A DNA stretch of 64,000 nucleotides from Glandiceps talaboti (taxonomy: Eukaryota > Hemichordata > Enteropneusta > Spengelidae). Positions 46,720-58,297 of this stretch are shown piece by piece. The first letter of the stretch is position 1, and every line of letters begins with the position of its first letter. Location of the stretch: contig NC_135558.1 of the NCBI RefSeq assembly GCF_964340395.1, positions 739,001 to 803,000 on the forward strand, in the 5' to 3' direction. Under the pieces are notes generated by a model that had not been told where the DNA came from, searched no databases, and saw nothing but the letters and a program-made list of their open reading frames with translations. Made by a program: the position numbers and the translations under genes.

Positions 46720-49700
46720 ATGGCGTGGTTTAGTGTTGTCCCGGTCGTCGATGTACATCGAGATAACTTCCAAGACATGTGGCCAACCATGATGTTGGCA
46801 ATCAAGTCCTCATCTTTTGTGGCCGTCGACACGGTAAGACTTTCGCAGCTCCTTCACACCGTTCATGTACCAACACTCAAGTATAAAAGTGATTTGCGTG
46901 GAACCAAATTGGATAGGCATATTGCTCGTCATCATATGTATATAGTAGTATACCCTTTTACACAATTTGAACGTGACATGGAAATAACTAATTTAAAACA
47001 ATATTCATGACATGTTAAACCACACAAACGCAAACTGAATGTCATTCCATACTGTACCGTTTGTGTGCTGTAAAGTAAGTTGAGCCTGGGCCCAGGGCAT
47101 GTCTCCAACCAGTTTACTGATACATATTCCATGAAGTGTTAGTTCACAGCTGCTTCTTGTAATTTTTTTTGCACAAAAATAAACTGAAACACTAACAAAT
47201 TCAAGAGTAAAAATTATAGTAGGATTTAATCTTGTAGAAGATTTGTTTACTTTTTACATAGACAGATAGTAAATGTGACAGTATGAACCCAAGTTATGAA
47301 CAGACCTTGAGAAAGAAAATTATGTTGATATATTACTATTAGTACTGATAATTTTGACCGGACTAGTAATATCACTCAATTTGCACACCAACCAAAACAA
47401 CACAAATTGTTATCTGGAGGCAATGATACTGTTATTGTATTATTGATACTCAAGGACATGAATTATTATTATTATTATTATTATATTATTATTATTGTTA
47501 TTATTATTATTACTGTTGTTGTTGTTGTTGTTGTTGTTGTTTGACGCCATTGCATGACGGGGTGATTACAAATGCTACATGCACACCTTAGAGTTGTGGT
47601 ATCGATGGTTATGATTATACCATTATGATTATACTCGTAATATATTTTGCAATTTTTTAATGCTGATACATGGCCGGCTATACTCAACTACGTGAACGCA
47701 TACAGCTGTTTTGCTTCCCGGAAGTGATAGAGAAAGCTACGTACGGAGACTCCGGAAACCGACATCTCCTCAGTTGTCGAGCGACAATATTAACCGTACA
47801 CTCTCAGAAAGGGGTTACGAGAAGGAATATGAGAGAAACCATATGTCATCAGCCATAAAAAGGGCCCCGTGTACCCTAAACCTTGGATTTTTGTAGCTTT
47901 TATTACACGACGCCATGACAAGTTCATTGAGTACTGGTTACGTGGTGACATGATATACCTCAATCAGAACGACATGGTCCATGTTTTTATGAAGGATATT
48001 TAACGACAAAATTGTAAAAGGGGGACAAAATTAGACTAATTTAGCAAATCGGTACGTCAGTTACGAGCTGTACAGGGACAATCGTGGCATTCGAATGTCG
48101 AGTAATTGTATGACATGATACCCCTTGTCCACAGAAAATGTCAAAGTACACGTTTTGCCTCTGGTAGAAAGACTTCGTGCATGTCTTTACACACACAAAA
48201 AAACCGACGGAGAAATTTTAGTTCAAAAACTTTACAAACTAATACAAAGACAACAACGGTAAAGTTTTAGCAGTAAACAACATATGAACATGAGAACATA
48301 AGTCATAACCTGTGGTCGGGCATTTTTTGATTTATTTTTATAAGACGTCAGTATACACTCGACAACGGCAAATTGCACGGTGCACTTGTTTAGTAACACA
48401 AGAACGACTTCATGCATGTGGTTTCCATAAAAACATGACCAGAAAATAGTAATACGGGGACAAAATCCATAACTTGAAGTGACACAATGATACAATTTAC
48501 AGACAACAATTAGACATCGAAGCATTTCATTGTCTTGACTGAAAGTGTAGGTATAGAAAATTGACTGAGAATGGCAAAAGAAACTTACCGTTAGAACCTA
48601 ATGACAGAAGGGACAAACTCCAAATTAGGACGAAATATCTTCGAAAAGATTGAGACAACACGATTTCTTTTGCACCTCGAACCACACGTTGTGAGTTATC
48701 GCGTCAGGCTGGTTATGCTGGTAGCGTCAGATGACGTCATTTCCCGTATTTACACACGCGCGAGATTAGGCAGCGCCAACTGTTATATTCCAGACAAGCT
48801 CGCAAAGATAAACAAAGATTACTCTTTGAAGTTTTGCCGGCTTTCCTGTCCTTCTCCCCTCCACTGTCTATGCTTTTTACCAGTTGAAATTGGGTAAAAT
48901 TTGATGTGGAAGGAGTTGATGTGTGATGAGGTGAAATAGGGACAAAGTTATCCTATATGTACTTATCACCAAATATGATCGCTGCCTAATGCAGTAATAC
49001 CATATTTATGTTGGAAGACACTGTCTTATTACAGTAATTTGTTATTTTGTATTTTTTACAGGAATTAAGTGGTCTTGGACCACGAAGAGCACTAATGGCA
49101 CAGTAAGTTTCTTTTTTTTCTTTGGAGTAAAAGTTATAGTGTATTGCCAGTGACATAGAGTACATGTGTATTTTTGTACTTGTACTACTCCTACAACCAT
49201 AGACCATGGAGGGTCTATGGGACAACACAGAATATGTCATTAATGTAACAAACATGTAATGTTGAAATACTACTTTTGATTTCAGATCAGTAGAAGACCG
49301 CTACAAGGCTATTTATGACATTGCTAAGACTAGAGCCATGGTATCCATAGGACTATCATGTTTTAAGATTCCATATTCTGTAACGGTGACAGAGACACAA
49401 TCACTGCCATTTTTTGTACAAACTTTTAATATTATCATGCTGTGTCAGGAAGACTACATGGTGGAACCTGGTGCTGTACAATTCCTGGTGGAACATGGCT
49501 TTGATTTCAATAAACAGTATTCCAAAGGTGTGCCATTTTATAGAGGATCAGATAAGGTAATATTATACACGTATTGCCTGGCTATGAGGGCATTAGTAGA
49601 TGACCATTATGTTGAGGACTGTAAAGTTATGCAACAACTGTTTTCCCTGAGGCAGATAGCAGAGGGGAGTAGTTGTTACATAACAGCATGGGGTGTAATA

Positions 49701-52700
49701 TGACATCTACTAGTGCCCAAATAAAGCCAGGCAATAATTGTTTCATAACAGCATGGGGTGTAATATGACATCTACTAGTGCCCAAATAAAGCCAGGCAAT
49801 AATTGTTTCATAACAGCATGGGGTGTAATATGAGATCTACTAGTGCCCAAATAAAGTCAGGTAATAATTGTTTCATAACAGCATGGGGTGTAATATGAGA
49901 TCTACTAGTGCCCAAATAAAGTCAGGCAATAATTGTTTCATAACAGCATGGGGTGTAATATGACATCTACTAGTGCCCAAATAAAGCCAGGCAATAATTG
50001 TTTCATAATAGCATGGGGTGTAATATGACATCTACTAGTGCCCAAATAAAGCCAGGCATTAATTGTTTCATAACAGCATGGGGTGTAATATGACATCTAC
50101 TAGTGCCCAAATAAAGCCAGGCAATAATTGTTTCATAACAGCATGGGGTGTAATATGAGATCTACTAGTGCCCAAATAAAGTCAGGTAATAATTGTTTCA
50201 TAACAGCATGGGGTGTAATATGAGATCTACTAGTGCCCAAATAAAGTCAGGCAATAATTGTTTCATAACAGCATGGGGTGTAATATGACATCTACTAGTG
50301 CCCAAATAAAGCCAGGCAATAATTGTTTCATAATAGCATGGGGTGTAATATGACATCTACTAGTGCCCAAATAAAGCCAGGCAATAATTGTTTTATAACA
50401 GCATGGGGTGTAATATGACATCTACTAGTGCCCAAATAAAGCCAGGCAATAATTGTTTCATAATAGCATGGGGTGTAATATGACATCTACTAGTGCCCAA
50501 ATAAAGCCAGGCAATAATTGTTTCATAATAGCATGGGGTGTAATATGACATCTACTAGTGCCCAAATAAAGCCAGGCAATAATTGTTTCATAATAGCATG
50601 GGGTGTAATATGACATCTACTAATGCCCAAATAAAGCCAGGCAATAATTGTTTCATAACAGCATGGGGTGTAATATGAGATCTACTAGTGCCCAAATAAA
50701 GCCATGCAATAATTGTTTCATAGCACATACATGTATGTGTACTCTTTCCATAGTCAAAGTAATCACCAAAAAGACTCTCATGCTACATAACTATAGCATT
50801 CACATTGCAATCTCCATCCTACCAGGTCCCCAATTATACAGCTGGGTTGACTGCACAATTGTAGTTCGACTCTTGCCAAAGGACTTTAGCCATTCAGAAA
50901 TAAACGACAGCAATGAAGACTCGAACCTACAACCTGCAGATTGCAAGCTGGCTGCTCTAACCATTCTACATCATACTCCATATCCAAACAAACAAATAGA
51001 CATATAACCATGGTTACACACACAACCTCTGTATAACTCCAACTGATTTAGGTAATAATTGATAAAAATTAGCAAACAGAAAATACAGAATGAATGTACA
51101 AATGAACTTTTACTGATGGCCATACTTGTTCCTAAAAACTGCCATTTTTACAAGAAATTAATACGATGAGTTTTAATTACAACATTACACTCAATCAGTG
51201 CCCAAACGCCATAGTTCATTCAACTCTATTTTCATATTATTTCATAAATTGTAGATTTCAACAACACAACTATAAATCTGAACTAACGTTCACCGAATTT
51301 TCTTTTTTGTCTGCGTTATAATACAGAAAGAAGAAAAACAAGATATCCGAGATCTTTTCTCAGCAATGATCCAATATAACAAACCACTGGTACTACACAA
51401 TGGACTGGTTGATCTAGTGTTTCTCTATCAAAGTTTCTATACAGAGCTGCCAACTACATTGTCTACATTTCTGGCTGATATGTCTGAGATGTTTACTGGT
51501 GGTATTTACGATACAAAGTACATCGCCGAATTCCATGCCAGATTCTCAGCTTCCTACCTGGAATATGTGTTCAGAAGAAGGTGAGAGGTCATTTTGACAT
51601 TAGGATGTCTGTACTTAATTCTGTCATAACACCAAAGTAAGCGTAGAAATACATGTTATACTTTTAATTCATAATCGTACTTTAAAAGTTTGACAAATAC
51701 TGGTAAAGTCAGAAGGAAACTGAACCACTTGTTTTATTAAATTTCTCAAACTTCAGCAATAACTGATAATCTTTGCTCAGATCTGCACTAATCTGATAAT
51801 CAGTGATGTTCTCATTCATTTCTAATCCTATGTGTCATTCAGAATGTGTTATATAACTCATCGTCATCAGCAGTGTGCTTCAGGTGACATACATGATACA
51901 TGTAATGCAATATTGATATTCCTTTTGTGATTTGTTACTTTTCTTTACAGTCAACGTGAAAATGCAGTTAGTGAGTCAAAAGGAGAGAGACACATTTCAG
52001 TAGAGTTCCCCCACTATCCATCCAATATGGACTGTGTTGAGTTCAGACATTGTGGGTTACCTTCTGATTTAACAAATACTATGATTACAGGCTGTCAGCT
52101 TCAGCAGAAGATAGATATATGTGAACAATATGCAGTAAGTTTCATGACTTCCTTCGTTTGATATTTAATGATAATTTTTTTAGTTTTTATATTCACTTTT
52201 CCATACTGTGCTTGAAGCATTTGGCAATTCATCGTGTCAGTGTAGTAAGGTCGTATCTGCCTATACAATTGCATAGCAGATGCGACCTTACTGCACTGAC
52301 ACGACAAATTATTATCACTGACATAGACCTGTAACCAACACAACAGCTCTTTATACATGTACTGCCACAAATCCCTTGTGAGCATGCAATCCCTTGCAAC
52401 TGCTGTATTTAATGGATGGAATTGAAGCATTAAAATGTAGCAACATTTGTACTGGTTGAGAATTTACCAAATAAATAACACTTTAGGATAAGTGGGATTG
52501 ATAATAACAACTCCACAAATTTTGTATTGTCAGAACTATGGATATTGTAAGCTGAGTATTAGCTGTCCAAAGTCACATGACCCTGACATCATTCTTGACC
52601 GTGAAGATGTAAGTGTTGTAAAGAAGAGAAAGAGAAAGAGGCGAAAGAGAAACAGAAGTGGGAGAGACAACACTAAGCAACAAAGATTGAGTTCCATACC

Positions 52701-53214
52701 AGAGGAAGGTGTTGCCATGGATACAAAGGATGCAGTTGAAGATGTGAGTGATGAAGATGATGAGGATGATGATGAAGATGTATTGGAAAAGCATCCTCCT
52801 TCTTTGGCCGGAAACGGTAATCTGGATAGAATTTTGGATGGGGCTAATCTTCCTGATCCACACAAAACAGGAATGCATGCAACTTCTACAGTGGGTAGTA
52901 CTGAACCAGATACAACTCTCAAATCGGGGGTGCTACCCCAACAGAGAATGAAAGGACACAGAGCAGGATTTGATGCCTTCATGACAGGTTTTGCTATGGC
53001 AACTTTTGTATCCAAACTAGGAAAGAGTAAACCCCCTGAACAAGAGAGTCACAATACATCTATTGCAGAGAAGTATGAACTGGGAGTGTTAGCCAACAGG
53101 TTATGCCTAAGTGGTAAAGACATTCCTTTACAGATTATGAAGAGCAACTTTAGTAAAACATCTAGTCTCCACAGGATGAAAATTGAGAAACTGAGAAGTG
53201 AAGTTGAAGTATGA
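46720..53214 (+). CDS. TOE1: TOE1-type 3'-5' RNA exonuclease (deadenylase)
   Basis: Six exons close in frame to 514 aa (human 510): 46720-46833, 49062-49102, 49286-49556, 51327-51580, 51951-52134 and 52534-53214. TOE1 trims A-tails and 3' extensions of snRNAs and other small RNAs in nucleus and Cajal bodies. The split DEDDh nuclease site is complete: D37 and E39 (VDTELSGLG, divided by intron 1), D171 ([12 protein letters not shown]), H430 and D435 ([11 protein letters not shown]). Between them lies a CCCH zinc finger with exact C-X8-C-X5-C-X3-H spacing (C284, C293, C299, H303, divided by intron 5). A strong basic nuclear signal [12 protein letters not shown] and an acidic tract [10 protein letters not shown] follow. 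Intron 3 holds a 65-bp minisatellite and intron 5 a hairpin. It is driven from the promoter shared with MUTYH. Confidence 0.96.
47461..47541. repeat. (ATT)n and (GTT)n microsatellite in TOE1 intron 1
   Basis: Adjacent ATT and GTT trinucleotide runs. They read as poly-Ile or poly-Thr in some frames, with no coding meaning. Confidence 0.9.
48550..48790. promoter_or_regulatory. CpG-richer, promoter-like segment in TOE1 intron 1
   Basis: The base composition is less AT-rich than its surroundings and CpG is frequent. It has a full CRE TGACGTCA (48732-48739), ACACGCGCGAG nearby, and on the minus strand a strong donor AACG|GTAAGTTT ending a putative exon at 48589. This could be the first exon of an unannotated antisense transcript or an alternative upstream start for MUTYH. 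No downstream partner exon was identified. Confidence 0.3.
49670..50715. repeat. 65-bp minisatellite in TOE1 intron 3
   Basis: Sixteen copies of a 65-bp unit (GCATGGGGTGTAATATGACA and onward) begin every 65 bp from 49686. Variants GAGATC with AAAGTCAGG occupy units 3-4 and again 8-9, and CATAATAGCATG precedes units 6 and 11. This shows a five-unit (325-bp) higher-order duplication. Confidence 0.97.
50760..50990 (-). mobile_element. tRNA-derived SINE
   Basis: On the minus strand a tRNA-like head carries an A-box-like TGGTTAGAGCA (complement of 50953-50963) and a perfect B box GGTTCGAGTCT (complement of 50917-50927) about 30 bases apart, as in RNA polymerase III promoters. The body continues through a GACCTGGTAGGATGGAGATT block shared with 12436-12455. 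It lies in TOE1 intron 3, next to the 65-bp array. Confidence 0.75.
52233..52303. mobile_element. Hairpin MITE in TOE1 intron 5
   Basis: Arms of 28 bp (CGTGTCAGTGTAGTAAGGTC and onward; right arm ending CACTGACACG) match at 26 of 28 positions around a 15-bp loop. It is non-coding. Confidence 0.8.
52320..52445. mobile_element. SINE body fragment
   Basis: The sequence CCTTGTGAGCATGCAATCC..TGCA and a following GGAATTGAAGCATT resemble the middle of the SINE fragment at about 12370-12435. It appears truncated, with no tRNA head or tail. Confidence 0.45.
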
Positions 53215-53556
53215 GTACATTTTATTTGCTATCATTTCATATGCAGTGATTGGGATCAAAAAGATTTCCCAGTTTTAGAACTTATTTTTTCATCAGAGAA
53301 ATGGAGCAATCAGATAACATAACTTGATTTTTCGTATAGAAAGTTGATCATAGTAAAAGTACATAAAATTTGGGTACATTAGATTTTGCATACCTAGCAC
53401 ACTGAGAAGACATTATGTATGCTTAATACATTCATGGACATATATGCTATTCATGTTCTATCCCTTGCATACAGGAAGTATACCTTTCCTAGTTTGGAGA
53501 TTCCAAAATGTATATATATAAATGTATCAGGATCAGTGAGACCAATCCTAAGGTTC

Positions 53557-53724
53557 CATGTTGAGATAGACATAATAAAGATAACACACACACACACATC
53601 CCTTACACAATGTCTGCTCTGTATTTTGTTCATGATAACGAAACATACAAATGTACCAACGTACAGAACAGACACAATGTAAGAGATGTTTGTGTGTTAT
53701 CTTTATTGTGTCTATCTCAATATG
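53557..53724. mobile_element. MITE with 60-bp inverted arms downstream of TOE1
   Basis: The left arm CATGTTGAGATAGACATAAT...TTACACAATGTCTG and right arm CAGACACAATGTAAGAGATG...GTCTATCTCAATATG are reverse complements. The left arm has gained extra CA repeats. It is 168 bp and non-coding. Confidence 0.8.
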
Positions 53725-54595
53725 AAACTATCAGCCTCATTTGTCTTGATACATCAATTGCAAGCTAAGATGAAATCTCCTGTTACTTACTTACATTGCA
53801 CACTCAGCGTGATATTCTTCTGTCTGATTTTGAAAACTGATCAAAATCAGATCAAAATCAAACATGGTTCTTATCCAGATGTCACAACCCACAGGTTTCC
53901 AAATCTTTATGCAGCTACCTAAACTTCCTGTAATATATTCATAAGACTATGGCATCATGGGAATTATGCAAATATGACAAGATGATGTAATCATAGTTTT
54001 CATTCTAACAATCATAACAGGCCATGATGGGGTGTCCTCACACATTGGTCAACTCCTTTCACAGCTGATACTAGATTCTAACACTTGCAAAGGGTAATAA
54101 ATGTGGAATGCAATGCAGACCATCAAAGTTAAACATTTACTTCAACCAACTCATTTAATATGCATATGTAAAAGAAACTATTAGTTATAAAAACAGTTTT
54201 ATATTGTCAAAAACAACTTTGATAGAATGGACTAGAGGTAGTCAAAAAAAAATACTTCTATGCCAATCCTGATATCTGTAAATTTTGGAACTTTGGTAAT
54301 ATTCAATAGAAAAGATCAAATAAATACTGTTATAACACACCTAGTCCCTTTCCTGTGGTTTGTCAATACGTGGTCAGGTGGTATGTGTGTGGTCACATGG
54401 TATTTAGAATTTTTAGGATAATATAGTATAGGGATAGTCTGTGTTGAGGTGACCCACAGTCATATGATGTTGTCCTCATAATGAGTCAACATGTGTCTAT
54501 TGTATTGTATTTTTTTCTTTCATTTTTCTTTCTCTTGTATTTCATATATTGTATGTTTTCAATTCTTTTCCATACAAAAGTTTAAATTATTTTTC

Positions 54596-54613
54596 GGGGG
54601 GGGGGGGGGGGGG
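54596..54613. repeat. Run of 18 G
   Basis: Uninterrupted poly-G in the TOE1/pappalysin gap. Similar G runs occur at 20867-20877, 43667-43681 and in every satellite unit. Confidence 0.95.
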
Positions 54614-54796
54614 AGACATGATCAAATGTGTATATTGTGTTTTATTTCATGTAACATTCAATCTGCTACTATGCCCTCTAGTGGCAGCCAATGGACCAAT
54701 GGATAAGGCTAGAGGTGCTAGGGGAAAGGTACATGTACTAGTGTATGCAGTTGTGTGAAATTGGTTTAAAATGATTTAGAACATTCATAAGATTAA

Positions 54797-54892
54797 AGTA
54801 CATACACATACATACATACATTCACACACATACATATACGCACACATACATACATAGATACATACACACACATATGTACATACATAAAAACA
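54797..54892. repeat. (CATA)n/(CACA)n microsatellite
   Basis: Imperfect tetranucleotide tract with CATACATA and CACACATA units, intergenic. Confidence 0.9.
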
Positions 54893-55235
54893 CGAGACAC
54901 TTAATATTGAAAAGAACTATATTCTAATATTGAAGAAATTCTGACATGCAGTAGAATAGTTTACTTGACAAACAAGATAAAAAAAACATTATCATTAGTC
55001 ACACAATGAAGACATTTTCAAATGCCTAATATGTAAGATGAACAGACTTTAAAATTCAATAACCCAATGTTTTGAATTTATTTTGCATTCTATGTTGCAT
55101 TCAACTATGTAAGTATGCAAGTACTCAGTACCCATTCCTTTGACTGAAAGATCTGTCGTTGGAGGCGCTCTTCTCCCTGTCCACACATAACATACAAAAT
55201 CACAAAATCTGTAATGTAACATACAAAATCACAAG

Positions 55236-55525
55236 ATTCATGTGGCATAGTATTTAAGATATTGGACTTCCAAGCCCCATCCCTGCCTATATGGTTTCTG
55301 GTTCAATTCCTACATTACAGGAGTTGGAGAATTTGTTTCTTGAGGGCCATTATATAGATATAAATGGGCTAACATTACCAGTAAGCACAAGTTCCCAGTG
55401 GTCACAGTCAGTGGATAACGTACTTGTTACCTACTGAATCATTTATGTAACCTGAACTGTAAACTCATTTTTTCATAAGGCAAGCCATCGGGATTGTCTT
55501 TAAATAAAAGAAAAAAACAACAACT
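55236..55525 (+). mobile_element. tRNA-derived SINE with A-rich tail
   Basis: The tRNA-like head has TGGCATAGTATTTAAGA as a degenerate A box and GGTTCAATTCC (55300-55310), an exact B-box match. The body ends at an A-rich tail (AAATAAAAGAAAAAAACAAC, about 55502-55522). A second, partial copy follows directly. Confidence 0.75.
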
Positions 55526-55645
55526 TGTCTTCCAAGTCCAACCCCTGCCTATATAGTTCAAGGTTCAATTCTTATAATTGCTGTTGGTGCATTTTTTTCT
55601 TGAGGACTCTTATAAATATATAAATGGGTTAATATTACCATACGT
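55526..55645 (+). mobile_element. Second, 5'-truncated SINE copy
   Basis: CTTCCAAGTCCAACCCCTGC, GGTTCAATTCT and AAATGGGTTAATATTACCA match the neighbouring SINE at 55267-55382. The A-box region is missing. Head-to-tail placement suggests a tandem duplication or nested insertion. It is followed at once by the GTAGT array. Confidence 0.7.
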
Positions 55646-55649
55646 ATAG

Positions 55650-55998
55650 AGTAGTGTAGTGTAGTCTAGTCTAGTCTAGTGTAGTGTAGTGTAGTGTAGT
55701 GTAGTGTAGTGTAGTGTAGTGTAGTGTAGTGTAGTGTAGTGTAGTCTAGTGTAGTATAGTCTAGTGTAGTCTAGTCTAGTGTAGTCTAGTCTAGTGTAGT
55801 GTAGTGTAGTCTAGTGTAGTATAGTCTAGTGTAGTCTAGTCTAGTGTAGTGTAGTGTAGTCTAGTGTAGTGTAGTCTAGTGTAGTATAGTCTAGTGTAGT
55901 CTAGTCTAGTCTAGTGTAGTGTAGTGTAGTGTAGTATAGTCTAGTGGAGTCTAGTGTAGTGTTGTGTAGTGTCGTGTCGTGTCGTGTTGTGTTGTGTC
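55650..55998. repeat. (GTAGT)n pentamer array
   Basis: About 70 pentamers, mostly GTAGT with CTAGT and ATAGT variants arranged in repeating patterns, degrading to GTCGT and GTTGT at the right end. It starts within the SINE tail, which may have seeded it. Confidence 0.95.
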
Positions 55999-56714
55999 AT
56001 ATAGTTTTTGGGGGTATATCAAGAACAAAGCATACCACTGTTTTGGGGGTTTTTTCTTTGCATATTTATTACATCCGGATAGGAAAAAGATAGCGTCAAA
56101 CATACTAAAAAAAACTATTCTAGCATAAAATATTGAAAATTATTCCATCAGAAACATGATGCTTGTCTTCCAAGATATACAAATCTAAAACTTCAGATTA
56201 TATTTATAACTCAAGATATGAAGTAATATTACATCATCATCATATATATTACATATATTTGTTATACATCTGCCATTTGCATGTGACATTGATTTGTATA
56301 ACACTTTCAAGCAGTTCATGACAGACTTGCCAAATCTCAGTTTAAGTCTTAGTACTCAGTTTCCATAGCAATGATAAAAAACAAGATGGGGAACAGATTC
56401 ACCAATATGTACAGCAAACACTTGTTTTGTAAGATACCTCATGTTGTTCAGCACTGCACCACTCTGTACAACAGTGTAACTGTTGTCAAGACAAGATGTA
56501 GCGGAAACTTATGAGTAACTTATGAAACTTATGATGCAGTGTTAGCTAAGTAGGTAGGTGACCACGTATTAGCGTGAAAAGTCTGATGTCACGGTCAGTT
56601 TAACACTTTTTGCCGCATTAAACTGTCTGAATTGTTTGCAGTACTGTCCTGTCAATTAATATAGCTCCATTCAGTATATAGTTACAGGAGGGATGGCATG
56701 TCATAACTTTAACA

Positions 56715-57478
56715 GACTAGCACTTCATGAGGTAAGCTAGGACCTAGTTATCTGGTATGGCATTATAAGAAGTGTACAACTCATGAGGTAAGCTAGGACC
56801 TAGTTATCTGGTATGGCATTATAAGAAGTGAACAACTCATGAGGTAAGCTAGGACCTAGTTATCTGGTATATGGCATTATAAGAAGTGTACAACTCATGA
56901 GGTAAGCTAGTAGGACCTAGTTATCTGGCATGGCATTATAAGGAGTGTACAACTTGTGAGGTAAGCTAGGACCTAGTTATCTGGCATGGCATTATAAGAA
57001 GTGTACAACTCATGAGGTAAGCTAGGACCTAGTCATTTGGTATGGCATTATAAGGAGTGTACAACTTGTGAGGTAAGCTAGGACCTAGTTATCTGGCATG
57101 GCATTATAAGGAGTGTACAACTTGTGAGGTAAGCTAGGACCTAGTTATCTGGCATGGCATTATAAGAAGTGTACAACTCATGAGGTAAGCTAGGACCTAG
57201 TCATCTGGTATGGCATTATAAGGAGTGTACAACTTGTGAGGTAAGCTAGGACCTAGTTATCTGGCATGGCATTATAAGGAGTGTACAACTTGTGAGGTAA
57301 GCTAGGACCTAGTTATCTGGTATGGCATTATAAGGAGTGTACAACTTGTGAGGTACGCTAGGACCTAGTTATCTGGTATGGCATTATAAGAAGTGAACAA
57401 CTCATGAGGTAAGCTAGGACCTAGTTATCTGGCATGGCATTATAAGAAGTGTACAACTCATGAGGTAAGCTAGGACCT
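56715..57478. repeat. 56-bp minisatellite
   Basis: About 13-14 copies of a 56-bp unit containing ATGAGGTAAGCTAGGACCTA. Two subfamilies alternate (CTCATGAGG with AAGAAGTG, and CTTGTGAGG with AAGGAGTG). Each unit carries GAGGTAAGC, a good splice-donor match. It is intergenic. Confidence 0.96.
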
Positions 57479-58009
57479 ATCTTGTAACACTTTATCAACT
57501 TTTTATACTCAGTGACCAAAATCCTTTCCTGGACAAACATTTTTCAGTTTCACAAATAAGAATGCTAATATATATCAAGAATGACAGGTGAATTCTCTAA
57601 TTGTTTGATATTAAAAATATTTGCTATATAAGTGACATCATGGAAAAAGTGATATGAAACAATCATTTTTATCACCCTATGCAGATCTAATCAAGATCAT
57701 GTGACTATCATTCAACCAATCATGAGCCAATTAAGTCATGACAACTGACAAGTGATTCACGCTTCCTGATACAAAGTACCGGGGTACCACCTATTTCAGT
57801 CATTAAAATCACTTTTTTTTTATTTCTCGCCTCCATCTACATTATGCATGACTTTTGACCCAATGTACATGTATTTAAAAACCCTTTATACTTTTCCCCT
57901 CCAGCATGCTTTACCCCCTCCAGCTCATTTGTGTAATACACTTACCAATGTAAAGGAATGAGAAAACCATGACAAAACAATAAAAATAATGATTATGCCC
58001 ATTACGGAA

Positions 58010-58135
58010 ATGGTCTATAGGATTCCTATAGGATTCCTATAAGACCTATAATATTCCTATAGGATTCCTATAGGACTGATCATTCCTATAGGACTGTCCT
58101 AAAAGATTCCTTTAGGACTATCCTACAAGATTCCT
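58010..58135. repeat. Degenerate ATTCCTATAGGA repeat
   Basis: Nine or so copies of the near-palindromic CCTATAGGA(TT/CT), immediately downstream of the pappalysin gene. Confidence 0.8.
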
Positions 58136-58297
58136 AATTGTAAAGCATGCAGAAATGTGAGGAAACATGAGACTAAAACTGAAATGATATTTACACAAAT
58201 CAAAGCCAATATATAAAAGACTACAGTATCTCTTTCCATTGCATGGCATGGAAGTTTCTTTGAAGGTATTAACAGCTGTTACCCTTCAGAACTAAAC

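Noticed and set aside
50917-50963. Functional tRNA gene on the minus strand
   Set aside because: A and B boxes are present but the acceptor stem does not pair convincingly, and the sequence continues into a SINE body shared with another locus.
52536-53015. Minus-strand Ser/Leu-rich ORF
   Set aside because: It is antisense to TOE1 exon 6. The Ser run mirrors the acidic Asp/Glu codons of the sense strand.
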